A stretch of DNA of 64,000 nucleotides from Kitasatospora phosalacinea (lineage in GTDB: Bacteria; Actinomycetota; Actinomycetes; Streptomycetales; Streptomycetaceae): the NCBI RefSeq assembly GCF_000717185.1, contig NZ_JNYE01000052.1, forward strand, positions 17,167 through 81,166. The letters are read 5' to 3'. Of the stretch, positions 26,047 through 33,687 are shown one piece after another (the stretch's first letter is position 1; the number at the start of each line of letters is the position of its first letter). The notes under the pieces were generated by a model. That model saw nothing but the letters and a program-made list of their open reading frames with translations. It had not been told where the DNA came from and ran no database searches. The position numbers and the translations under genes were made by a program.

Positions 26047-28445
26047 GCCCGTCGGAGGCCTTCACCGTCGACCCGTGGGGGATCAGCGAGCACGGCCTGG
26101 ACCTGCCCGGGCAGGCCCGCGCCGAGTCGGTGTTCGCGCTGTCCAACGGCCACATCGGGCTGCGCGGCAACCTGGACGAGGGCGAGCCGCACGGCCTGCC
26201 CGGCACCTACCTGAACGGCGTGTTCGAGCTGCGGCCGCTGCCGTACGCGGAGAGCGGCTACGGCTTCCCGGAGTCCGGGCAGAGCGTCATCAACGTCACC
26301 AACGGCAAGCTGATCCGGCTGCTGGTCGACGACGAGCCGTTCGACCTGCGCTACGGCGAACTGCGCAGCCACCGGCGGACGCTGGACTTCCGGGACGGCA
26401 TCCTGCGCCGGGAGGCGGAGTGGACCTCGCCGGCCGGCCGGACGGTGCGGGTGACCTCGTCCCGGCTGGTGTCGCTGACCCAGCGGGCGGTGTGCGCCGT
26501 CGACTACACGGTGGAGGCCGTGGACGGGCCGGTGCGGATCGTGCTGCAGTCCGAGCTGGTCGCCAACGAGCAGCTGCCGGGCAGCGCGGGCGACGCCGAC
26601 CCGCGGGCGGCGGCCGTGCTGGAGGCCCCGCTGGCGGCCGAGCTCCAGCACGCCGACGGCGTCAAGGGCGTGCTGGTGCACCGGACGAGGTTCTCCGGGC
26701 TGCGGGTGGCCGCCGCGATCGACCACGTGATCGACGGGCCGGAGCGGATCGACACCACCGCCGAGTCCTCCGACGACCAGGCCCGGATCACCGCGACCAC
26801 GGTGCTGAACGCCGGGCAGAAGCTGCGCCTGGTCAAGTACCTCGCCTACGGCTGGTCGGCGACCCGTTCGCTGCCCGCGGTCCGGGACCAGGTCGAGGCG
26901 GCGCTGACCGCGGCCCGGTACACCGGCTGGGAGGGGCTGGTGGCCGAGCAGAAGGAGTACCTGGGCCGGTTCTGGAGCGACAACGACGTCGAGATCGAGG
27001 GCGACGTCGAGCTCCAGCAGGCCGTCCGGTTCGCGCTGTTCCACGTGCTGCAGGCGGGCGCCCGCAGCGAGGAGCGGGCCATTCCGGCGAAGGGCCTGAC
27101 CGGCCCCGGCTACGACGGGCACTCGTTCTGGGACACCGAGACCTTCGTGCTGCCGGTGCTCACCTACTGCCTGCCGGACGCGGTCAAGCAGGCGCTGCGC
27201 TGGCGGCACACCACGCTGCCGATGGCCCGCGAGCGGGCGGCCCAACTCGGCCTGGCGGGAGCGGTGTTCCCGTGGCGGACGATCCGCGGCGAGGAGTGCT
27301 CCGGCTACTGGCCGGCCGGCACCGCGGCGTTCCACATCGGCGCGGACATCGCGGCCGCCGCGGTCCGCTACGTCCGGGCCACCGGCGACACCGAGTTCGA
27401 GCGCACCCACGGCCTGGAGCTGCTGGTGGAGACCGCCCGGATGTGGCGCTCGCTGGGCCACCACGACGCCAAGGGCAACTTCCGGATCGAGGGCGTCACC
27501 GGGCCCGACGAGTACTCGGCGGTCGCCGACAACAACGTGTTCACCAACGTGATGGCGCAGTCCAACCTGTGGAACGCGGCGGACACGGCGCTGAAGTACC
27601 GGCACGAGTCCTCGCTGCTCGGGGTGGACACCGAGGAGGCCGCGGCCTGGCGCGACGCCGCCGACAAGATGTTCATCCCGTACGACGAGCAGATCGGCGT
27701 GCACCCGCAGGCCGACGGGTTCACCGACCACCAGATGTGGGACTTCGACACCACCCCGGCGGAGAAGTACCCGCTGCTGCTGCACTACCCGTACTTCGAC
27801 CTGTACCGCAAGCAGGTGGTCAAGCAGGCCGACCTGGTGCTCGCCATGCAGGTCCGCGGCGACGTGTTCACGCCCGAGCAGAAGGCCCGCAACTTCGCCT
27901 ACTACGAGCGGCTGACCGTCCGCGACTCCTCGCTGTCCGCCTGCACCCAGGCGGTGATCGCCGCCGAGGTCGGGCAGCTCGACCTGGCCTACGACTACAC
28001 CGCCGAAGCCGCCCTGATGGACCTGCACGACCTCGGCGGCAACACCCGCGACGGCCTGCACATGGCCTCGCTGGCCGGGGCCTGCATCGCCCTGGTCGCC
28101 GGGTTCGGCGGCCTGCGCGACCACACCGAGCAGCTCTCCTTCCGGCCCCGGCTGCCCGCCGGGCTGCAACGGCTGTGCTTCTCGATGAACGTGCGCGAGC
28201 ACCTGCTGCGGGTCGACATCACCCACGCCACCACCACGTACACGCTGCGGCGCGGCAGCGTGCTGCCCGTCCTGCACGACGAGGAGCAGCTGCGGATCGA
28301 GGCCGGCAGGCCGGTCAGCCGCCCCACCGCGCAGGTCGCCGACCCCGGCGAGCGCCCCGCCCAGCCGCCCGGCCGGGCCCCCGCCCGGCGGCACGGCCTG
28401 GCGGGCGTCAAGGTCGGGACGGTCGACCACCTGCCCGCCGAGTAG
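26043..28445 (+). CDS. GH65 alpha-glucoside phosphorylase (maltose/kojibiose/trehalose phosphorylase family)
   Basis: An 800-aa GH65 enzyme. N-terminal beta-sandwich (WGISEHGLDLPGQARAESVF, ALSNGHIGLRGNLDEG), then an (alpha/alpha)6 barrel with HSFWDTETFVLPVLTY, WRTIRGEECSGYWPAGTAAF and the general-acid Glu in EGVTGPDEYSA. KQADLVLAMQ and DSSLSACTQAVIAAE bound the phosphate pocket. It should phosphorolyse an alpha-glucosyl disaccharide to beta-glucose 1-phosphate, passed to the coupled beta-PGM. Which disaccharide cannot be decided from sequence. A Pro/Arg-rich tail of about 45 residues is extra. Confidence 0.93.
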   Translation: MSPSEAFTVDPWGISEHGLDLPGQARAESVFALSNGHIGLRGNLDEGEPHGLPGTYLNGVFELRPLPYAESGYGFPESGQSVINVTNGKLIRLLVDDEPFDLRYGELRSHRRTLDFRDGILRREAEWTSPAGRTVRVTSSRLVSLTQRAVCAVDYTVEAVDGPVRIVLQSELVANEQLPGSAGDADPRAAAVLEAPLAAELQHADGVKGVLVHRTRFSGLRVAAAIDHVIDGPERIDTTAESSDDQARITATTVLNAGQKLRLVKYLAYGWSATRSLPAVRDQVEAALTAARYTGWEGLVAEQKEYLGRFWSDNDVEIEGDVELQQAVRFALFHVLQAGARSEERAIPAKGLTGPGYDGHSFWDTETFVLPVLTYCLPDAVKQALRWRHTTLPMARERAAQLGLAGAVFPWRTIRGEECSGYWPAGTAAFHIGADIAAAAVRYVRATGDTEFERTHGLELLVETARMWRSLGHHDAKGNFRIEGVTGPDEYSAVADNNVFTNVMAQSNLWNAADTALKYRHESSLLGVDTEEAAAWRDAADKMFIPYDEQIGVHPQADGFTDHQMWDFDTTPAEKYPLLLHYPYFDLYRKQVVKQADLVLAMQVRGDVFTPEQKARNFAYYERLTVRDSSLSACTQAVIAAEVGQLDLAYDYTAEAALMDLHDLGGNTRDGLHMASLAGACIALVAGFGGLRDHTEQLSFRPRLPAGLQRLCFSMNVREHLLRVDITHATTTYTLRRGSVLPVLHDEEQLRIEAGRPVSRPTAQVADPGERPAQPPGRAPARRHGLAGVKVGTVDHLPAE

Positions 28446-28470
28446 CCGCCGCGGCCGGTCCGCGGCCGGA

Positions 28471-28540
28471 GTCGGGGCCGGGGTCGGGGCCGGGGCCGGA
28501 GTCGGGGTCGGGGTCGGGGTCGGGGCCGGAGTCGGGCGGG
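28471..28540. repeat. Low-complexity GTCGGGG/CCGGA repeats
   Basis: Short degenerate tandem repeats fill the space between the GH65 stop and the oppositely oriented lipoprotein stop. No gene is seen. Confidence 0.7.
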
Positions 28541-28541
28541 G

Positions 28542-28886
28542 TCAGCGCTTGACCGGCGGGCAGGTGCCGGTGCTGTCGCCGATCGAGTTGATCTCGGCGT
28601 TGGAGCGGGAGTCGCCCGCGTAGTCGAGCTGGTCGGTGCACTTCGTGCCGGACGCCTTCGGGGTGCTCGACGACTTCGCGGGCGTCTTGCCGCCCGTCGT
28701 CGGGGTGGCCGACGCGCCCGCGGCGGGCGAGGCGGCGCTGGGCGCGGTGGGCGAGGCGGCGCTGGACGAGGCGGGGGCGGACGCGCTGCTGCGGGACGGG
28801 GCGGGGTCGCTGTCCTCACAGGCGGTGAGCGACAGGCAGGCCGCAACGGCGACAAGGGCGATCGCCGGGAACTTCCGAACGCGCAT
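28542..28886 (-). CDS. Small lipoprotein of unknown function
   Basis: A 114-aa lipoprotein. The lipobox is LSLTACEDS (Cys about residue 23). A long Ser/Ala/Pro linker of about 55 residues follows, then a compact C-terminus with two Cys (TKCTDQLDYAGDSRSNAEIN, STGTCPP) that could form a disulfide. The ATG at 28886 is preceded by GAGGA. I recognise no family. The linker implies the C-terminal patch is held away from the membrane at the cell surface. Confidence 0.75.
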   Translation of the reverse strand: MRVRKFPAIALVAVAACLSLTACEDSDPAPSRSSASAPASSSAASPTAPSAASPAAGASATPTTGGKTPAKSSSTPKASGTKCTDQLDYAGDSRSNAEINSIGDSTGTCPPVKR

Positions 28887-29177
28887 GGTCCTCTTCTTCC
28901 GGGTCGAGCGTCCCGCTCGCGGCGAGCGGGTCCACCGGGAGCCGAAGGCGCTGCTCCCGGAGACGAGACTCCCTCAACTCCTGCCGGGATTCCGTCCGTA
29001 CGGCGTCCCGGTTCCGCAACAGACCCGGTGCCCCGCCGCCCCGGCCCGCTGTCTTCCGAGCGGGTGACCGTGCGCATACCGGCCTGACGGACGGTCAACA
29101 CTCCAGGGGCTCAGGCGGACCGCCGGTGCGGGGCGTCCCCCTGCCCCCGGCGCCGCTCCCCCCGAACGGAGGCCCCG
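28887..29177. other. Structured divergent intergenic region
   Basis: No gene seen. Near the lipoprotein start there are two strong inverted repeats that would fold in its 5' leader: CCCGCTCGC/GCGAGCGGG (28911-28929) and CCGGGAGC/GCTCCCGG (28936-28961). The S53 peptidase start lies on the other side. No known riboswitch class is recognised. Confidence 0.5.
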
Positions 29178-30341
29178 TTGCGCCGTCCCCTCGCGCTCAC
29201 CGCCGCCCTGCTCACCGCCCTCGCCGCCGCCCCCGCCCACGCGCACGCGCACGCCGCCCCGCGCTGGGTGCGCACCTGCACCGCCCCCGCCCGGGCCGAC
29301 ACCGCCTCCTGCAACGCCCTGCGGGTCCTCGGCGCCACCGCCGCCGCCGACGGCTACGGACCCGCCGACCTGCTGGCCGCGTACGGACTGCCCGCCGACG
29401 GCGGCGAAGGCGCCACCATCGCCGTCGTCGACGCCTACGACCACCCCCGCGCCGAAGCCGACCTCGACGTCTACCGCCGCCACTACGGGCTCCCCGCCTG
29501 CACCGCCGACACCGGCTGCTTCCGCAAGACCGACCAGCGCGGCGGCACCCGGCTGCCCCGCGGCAACACCGCCTGGGCCGGCGAGACCGCCCTCGACCTC
29601 GCCATGGTCTCCGCGATCGCCCCGCGCGCCCGGATCCTCCTCGTCGAAGCCGACAGCGCCGCCGTCGGCAACCTCGGCGCCGCCGTCAACACCGCCGTCG
29701 CCCTCGGCGCCCAGTACGTGTCGATCAGCTGGGGCACCACCGAGAACGCCAACGCGGCCGACTACGACCGCCGTTACTTCGACCACCCCGGCACCGTCAT
29801 CGCCGCCGCCTCCGGCGACGCCGGGTACGGCGTCAACTTCCCCGCCTCCTCCCCGCACGTCGTCGCCGTCGGCGGCACCACCCTCCGCCCCGACGGCTCG
29901 CCCCGCGGCTGGAGCGAGACCGCCTGGGCCACCGGCCCCGACGAGGGCACCGCGAGCGGCTGCTCCGGTCTGCTCCCCAAGCCCGCCTGGCAGGACGACC
30001 CCGGCTGCGCCCGCCGCACCGTCGCCGACCTCGCCGCCGTCGCCGACCCCGCGACCGGCGTCGCCGTCTACCAGACCTACGGCGGCAACGGCTGGTACAC
30101 CTACGGCGGCACCTCCGCCGCCGCCCCCGTCATCGCCGCCGCCTACGCCCTCGCCGGCCCCCCGCCCCCCGGCAGCGCCCCCGCCTCCTTCCCCTACCGC
30201 AACCCCGCCGCCCTCCACGACGTCACCACCGGCGCCACCGCCACCTGCGCCCCGGCCTACCTCTGCACCGCGGGCCCGGGCTACGACGGCCCGACGGGGC
30301 TCGGCACCCCGAACGGGGTGGCGGCCTTCCGGGATTCGTGA
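29178..30341 (+). CDS. Secreted S53 (sedolisin) peptidase without a long prodomain
   Basis: A 387-aa secreted serine-carboxyl peptidase. The TTG at 29178 has CGGAGG 6 bp upstream. The signal peptide ends near AHAHAHA. The Glu-Asp pair is in GETALDLAM (E136, D140), the oxyanion Asp in AASGDAGYG (D214), and the catalytic Ser in YGGTSAAAP (S313). Sedolisins normally carry a prodomain of about 190 residues; here only about 50 residues separate the signal from the catalytic core. It would degrade proteins outside the cell. Confidence 0.85.
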   Translation: MRRPLALTAALLTALAAAPAHAHAHAAPRWVRTCTAPARADTASCNALRVLGATAAADGYGPADLLAAYGLPADGGEGATIAVVDAYDHPRAEADLDVYRRHYGLPACTADTGCFRKTDQRGGTRLPRGNTAWAGETALDLAMVSAIAPRARILLVEADSAAVGNLGAAVNTAVALGAQYVSISWGTTENANAADYDRRYFDHPGTVIAAASGDAGYGVNFPASSPHVVAVGGTTLRPDGSPRGWSETAWATGPDEGTASGCSGLLPKPAWQDDPGCARRTVADLAAVADPATGVAVYQTYGGNGWYTYGGTSAAAPVIAAAYALAGPPPPGSAPASFPYRNPAALHDVTTGATATCAPAYLCTAGPGYDGPTGLGTPNGVAAFRDS

Positions 30342-30343
30342 CA

Positions 30344-30472
30344 CCAGGGGCGCGGGGAACGGCGCGGCCGGCCGAGCACGCACTGCCGGATCGCGACGCA
30401 GGACGACCACTCGCACCATCCCGCGATCCTGCCGACGTGCGACTCCGCCGCGCGCAGTTCCCCGCACCCCTG
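30344..30472. repeat. REP-like hairpin element, copy B
   Basis: About 129 bp homologous to 23869-23998, with CCAGGGGCGCGGGGAAC at one end and CAGTTCCCCGCACCCCTG at the other. It starts 3 bp after the peptidase stop and separates two convergent genes, which fits a terminator. Confidence 0.75.
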
Positions 30473-30487
30473 CCGGTTCAACTTCCC

Positions 30488-30961
30488 TCAGCGCTTCGGT
30501 GCGGGCGTCAGCCTGCTCGTCACGCCCACCCGGTTGAGCGCGTTGATCGCGCAGATCAGGGCGATCAGGTGCGCCAGCTCGGTCTCCGAGAAGTGCTTCG
30601 CGGCCTCGTCGAACACCGCGTCCGGGACGCGGGTCTCGGCGACCAGGGTGACCGACTCGGTGAGGGCCAGCGCGGCGCGCTCGCGGGCGGTGAAGTACGG
30701 GGTCTCGCGCCAGGCGGCGAGGGTGTCGAGGCGGTGCTCCTGCTCGCCCTTCGCCCGGGCGTCGCTCGCGTGGCGGTCGAGGCAGAACGCGCAGCCGTTG
30801 ATCTGGGAGGCGCGCAGGTTGACCAGTTCGGTGAGCACCGGGTCGGCGAGGCCGGCGATCGCGGCGCGGGAGGCGTCCAGCAGGGAGCGGTAGAACTCGG
30901 GGGCGCGGTCGCGCAGCGAGATGCGGAGGGACGGGGCGGGAACAGTGGAATCGTCGGTCAT
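30488..30961 (-). CDS. AhpD-like carboxymuconolactone decarboxylase-family protein
   Basis: A 157-aa all-helical protein with the redox motif INGCAFCLDRHASDARAKG (CxxC followed by xxxH), the core of AhpD-type alkylhydroperoxidases. ETPYFTARERAALALTESVT completes the signature. The ATG at 30961 is divergent from the MocR-type regulator, whose start is about 50 bp away, so that regulator probably controls it. Likely a thiol-dependent peroxidase or related stress enzyme. Confidence 0.9.
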   Translation of the reverse strand: MTDDSTVPAPSLRISLRDRAPEFYRSLLDASRAAIAGLADPVLTELVNLRASQINGCAFCLDRHASDARAKGEQEHRLDTLAAWRETPYFTARERAALALTESVTLVAETRVPDAVFDEAAKHFSETELAHLIALICAINALNRVGVTSRLTPAPKR

Positions 30962-31011
30962 ACGGCCCACCGTAGGCGCGCGGTGGACCGGTGGCGTGGT
31001 TCATTTGGGAG

Positions 31012-32442
31012 ATGGATTCCTGGGCCACTTTCGGCGGCGACCTGCACCTCGACCTGGACGCCGGACGGGCCCGCGGCCTCGGCCTGCGCGCCGCCCTGGA
31101 GGACGCGCTGCGCACCGCCGTCCGCGACGGCCGCCTCGCCGCCGGGACGCGGCTGCCGTCCTCCCGGGCGCTCGCCGTCGACCTGGGCATCGCCCGCAAC
31201 ACCGTCGCCGAGGCGTACACCCAGCTCGCCGCCGAGGGCTGGCTGGCCTCCCGGCAGGGCTCCGGCACGGTGGTCGCCGAGCGCGGCCCGCAGTCGGCGC
31301 CCGCCGCCCCGCCGCCCGGCCTGCGCGTCCGGCGCCCGCCCGTGCACAACCTGCGCCCCGGCTCGCCCGACCTGAGCCGCTTCCCGCGCGGGGCCTGGCT
31401 GGCGGCCGCCCGCCGGGCACTGGCGGCGGCCCCGCACGAGGCGTTCGGCTACGGTGACCCGCGCGGCCGGATCGAGCTGCGCCGCGCCCTGGCCGCCTAC
31501 CTGGCCCGGGCCCGCGGGGTGCGCACCGACCCGGAGCGGCTGCTGATCTGCACCGGCTACCTCCAGGGCCTCGGCCTGCTCTGCGCCGCGCTGCGCGAAC
31601 ACGGCCTGACGGCCGTCGCGGTGGAGGAGTACGGGCTGCCGCCGCAGCACGCGGTGATCACCGCGCGCGGCCCCGCCCTGCGCCCGCTGCCGCTGGACGA
31701 GGGCGGCGCCCGGACGGGCGAACTGGCCCGCACCGAAGCGGGGTTGGCGGTGCTCACCCCGGCCCACCAGTTCCCCACCGGGGTGCCGCTGCGGGCCTCC
31801 CGGCGGGCCGCGGCGGTCGACTGGGCCCGGCAGGGCGGCGGCTACCTGCTGGAGGACGACTACGACGGCGAGTTCCGCTACGACCGGCACGCGATCGGCG
31901 CGATGCAGGCCCTCGACCCCGAGCGGGTGGTGTACGCGGGCACCGCCGCCAAGTCGCTGGCGCCCGGCCTGCGGCTGGCCTGGCTGGCACTGCCCGCGGC
32001 CCTGGTCGAGCCGGTGGCCCGGCACAAGCGGCTGGCCGACGCGCAGAGCGGCGCCCTGGAGCAGCTCACCCTGGCCGAACTGATCGACTCCGGCGACTAC
32101 GACCGGCACGTCCGGCGCAGCCGCCACCTGCTGCGCCGCCGCCGCGACCGGCTGGTCGAGGTGCTCGCCGAACGCGCCCCCGCGGTGCGGGTCACCGGCC
32201 TCAACGCGGGCCTGCACGCCGTCCTGGAACTGCCCGCGGACGGCCCCGACGAGGACGAACTCCTGCGCCGCGCCCGGAAGTCGGGCCTGGCCCTGAACAC
32301 CCTGGGCTGGCACCGGGCCCCCGGCGCGAGCCCCGACCCGCAGCGGCCCCCGGGGCTGGTGATCGGCTACGGCACGCCGCCCGAGCACGCCTTCGGGGCC
32401 GCGCTCGACGCGCTGTGCGAGCTGCTCGCTCAGCCCTTGTGA
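31012..32442 (+). CDS. MocR/PdxR-type regulator (GntR HTH fused to aminotransferase)
   Basis: A 476-aa fusion; a GTG at 30991 would give 483 aa. Residues 20-90 form a GntR winged helix (LAAGTRLPSSRALAVDLGIA then RNTVAEAYTQLAAEGWL). A fold-type I aminotransferase domain follows, with GDPRGRIELRRALAAYLARA, EDDYDGEFRYD and the PLP Lys in TAAKSLAPGLRLAW. MocR proteins regulate in response to PLP or an amino-acid aldimine. The gap to the divergent AhpD-like gene is the natural operator. Confidence 0.92.
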   Translation: MDSWATFGGDLHLDLDAGRARGLGLRAALEDALRTAVRDGRLAAGTRLPSSRALAVDLGIARNTVAEAYTQLAAEGWLASRQGSGTVVAERGPQSAPAAPPPGLRVRRPPVHNLRPGSPDLSRFPRGAWLAAARRALAAAPHEAFGYGDPRGRIELRRALAAYLARARGVRTDPERLLICTGYLQGLGLLCAALREHGLTAVAVEEYGLPPQHAVITARGPALRPLPLDEGGARTGELARTEAGLAVLTPAHQFPTGVPLRASRRAAAVDWARQGGGYLLEDDYDGEFRYDRHAIGAMQALDPERVVYAGTAAKSLAPGLRLAWLALPAALVEPVARHKRLADAQSGALEQLTLAELIDSGDYDRHVRRSRHLLRRRRDRLVEVLAERAPAVRVTGLNAGLHAVLELPADGPDEDELLRRARKSGLALNTLGWHRAPGASPDPQRPPGLVIGYGTPPEHAFGAALDALCELLAQPL

Positions 32443-32624
32443 CTGCCCACGTAGAACAGCAGGAACAGGAAGGCCACGAACACGTGGCCCGAGACGATGT
32501 AGATCCACACCCGGATCCACACCCGGTTCGAGGCGCGGTAGCCCGCGTCGATGGTCTCCGCGTACTTCGGGACGGTCGGGGTGGGGGCGGGGGCGTGGGC
32601 GGCGGGCTTTCCGGTGTCGGTCAT
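32430..32624 (-). CDS. Small single-span membrane protein (DUF6126-like)
   Basis: A 64-aa protein: a polar N-terminus, the conserved-looking ETIDAGYRASNRVWIRVWIY and one transmembrane helix (GHVFVAFLFLLFYVG). The ATG at 32624 has CAGGAG upstream. Its stop overlaps the 3' end of the MocR gene tail to tail by 13 bp. In Streptomyces such proteins sit beside an XRE-cupin regulator, as here (32 bp apart, same strand). Function unknown. Confidence 0.75.
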   Translation of the reverse strand: MTDTGKPAAHAPAPTPTVPKYAETIDAGYRASNRVWIRVWIYIVSGHVFVAFLFLLFYVGSHKG

Positions 32625-32655
32625 GGCGCGGTCTCCTGACGTGGAGGGGGTGGGG

Positions 32656-33261
32656 CTACAGTCGCGGGGCGTCGCCCAGGCACAGGTCGCCGCCGGGGCT
32701 CTGCAACAGCGTGTGGACGAAGATCAGGTCGAGGCCGGCGGCGGAGTCCGCGGCGATCACGTGCGGCGTCATCGAGTCGAAGTGCGCGGAGTCGCCCTCG
32801 TCCAGGAAGTGGACCCGGTCGCCCAGCGTCAGCTTCATCCGCCCCTTGGTGACGTACAGCCACTCCTCGCCCGGGTGCACCCGCACCACCGCGTCCTGCG
32901 TGCTCGGCGGCACGTGCACCCGCAGCGCCTGCATGGCCCGGCCCTGCGCCCCGGCCCGCCGGTAGCCCCAGCCACCGGCCCGTCCCGGCTCGATCCGGCC
33001 GCCCCGGATCACCGGGTCCGGCTCACCGGGCTGCTCGCCGAGCAGCTCGGCCACGCTCGTCCCGTACGCCCGGGCCAGGCCCAGCAGCACCGGCAGCGAG
33101 GGCTGCCGCCGCCCGGTCTCCAGGCGCGACAAGTAAGCTGGCGAGAGACCCACCCGGGCCGCCGCGACCTCCAGCGTCAACCGGCTGGAGACCCGCTGCT
33201 CCCGCAGCCGCGCACCGAGGCCCGCGACCTCCTGGTCCTCGTCGAGAGGGCTGTCCGTCAT
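32656..33261 (-). CDS. XRE-family regulator with C-terminal cupin sensor domain
   Basis: A 201-aa regulator. The HTH reads LREQRVSSRLTLEVAAARVG then LSPAYLSRLETGRRQPSLPV. The cupin barrel has HPGEEWLYVTKGRMKLTLGD and EGDSAHFDSMTPHVIAA. The ATG at 33261 is chosen; upstream in-frame residues do not resemble the family. It likely controls its own operon with the DUF6126-like gene, via the GGCAA repeats 30-55 bp upstream. Confidence 0.9.
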   Translation of the reverse strand: MTDSPLDEDQEVAGLGARLREQRVSSRLTLEVAAARVGLSPAYLSRLETGRRQPSLPVLLGLARAYGTSVAELLGEQPGEPDPVIRGGRIEPGRAGGWGYRRAGAQGRAMQALRVHVPPSTQDAVVRVHPGEEWLYVTKGRMKLTLGDRVHFLDEGDSAHFDSMTPHVIAADSAAGLDLIFVHTLLQSPGGDLCLGDAPRL

Positions 33262-33291
33262 GTGACCAGTGGACACCCTCCCTGCCCCCGA

Positions 33292-33316
33292 GGCAACAAA
33301 CTTGCCCCACAGGCAA
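33292..33316. promoter_or_regulatory. Three phased GGCAA/TTGCC half-sites
   Basis: GGCAA at 33292, TTGCC at 33302 and GGCAA at 33312 alternate in orientation with an exact 10-bp period, forming two overlapping palindromes. The position upstream of the XRE-cupin gene suggests an autoregulatory operator bound on one DNA face. Confidence 0.55.
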
Positions 33317-33373
33317 ACCCGCCCCACGGCCCCGAACCACCCCGCCCGCCCGGCCGGGCCCCCTCCCCGCCCC

Positions 33374-33684
33374 GGAGGGGTCGGGCTTCCTCGCTCTTCC
33401 TCGCCCGCCCGGCCCGGGCTTCCGCTGCCCCGGAGGGCCGGGCTTCCTCGCTTCCCCCGCCCGTCCGGTCGGGGTTTCCGCCGTTCGTCCCCGGAGGGGC
33501 CGGGTGTTCTTGTCCTTTCTCGCCTGCCCGGCCAGGGCTTCCGCTGCTCTCGCCTCCCGTCTGCTCCGGAGGGGCCCGGCCAGGGCTTCCGCTGCTGTCG
33601 CCTCCCGTCTGCTCAGGAGGGGTGCGGCGTTCTCGCTTCCTCTGCCCGTCCGGCCGGGGTTCCCGCCGTTCGTCCCCGGAGGGG
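33374..33684. repeat. Six degenerate tandem repeats of about 60 bp
   Basis: The block between the PoxB stop and the XRE promoter contains six units that each end in a GGAGGG(G) box (33374, 33431, 33493, 33568, 33617, 33678). Recurrent cores are GCCCGTCCGGYCGGGGTT and GGCCAGGGCTTCCGCTGCT. No coding sense is seen. Confidence 0.65.
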
Positions 33685-33687
33685 CTC

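Noticed and set aside
33374..33684. CRISPR array or coding repeat in the 33.4 kb block
   Set aside because: Units are degenerate, spacing is irregular (49-75 bp), there are no unique spacers or cas genes, and no frame is protein-like.
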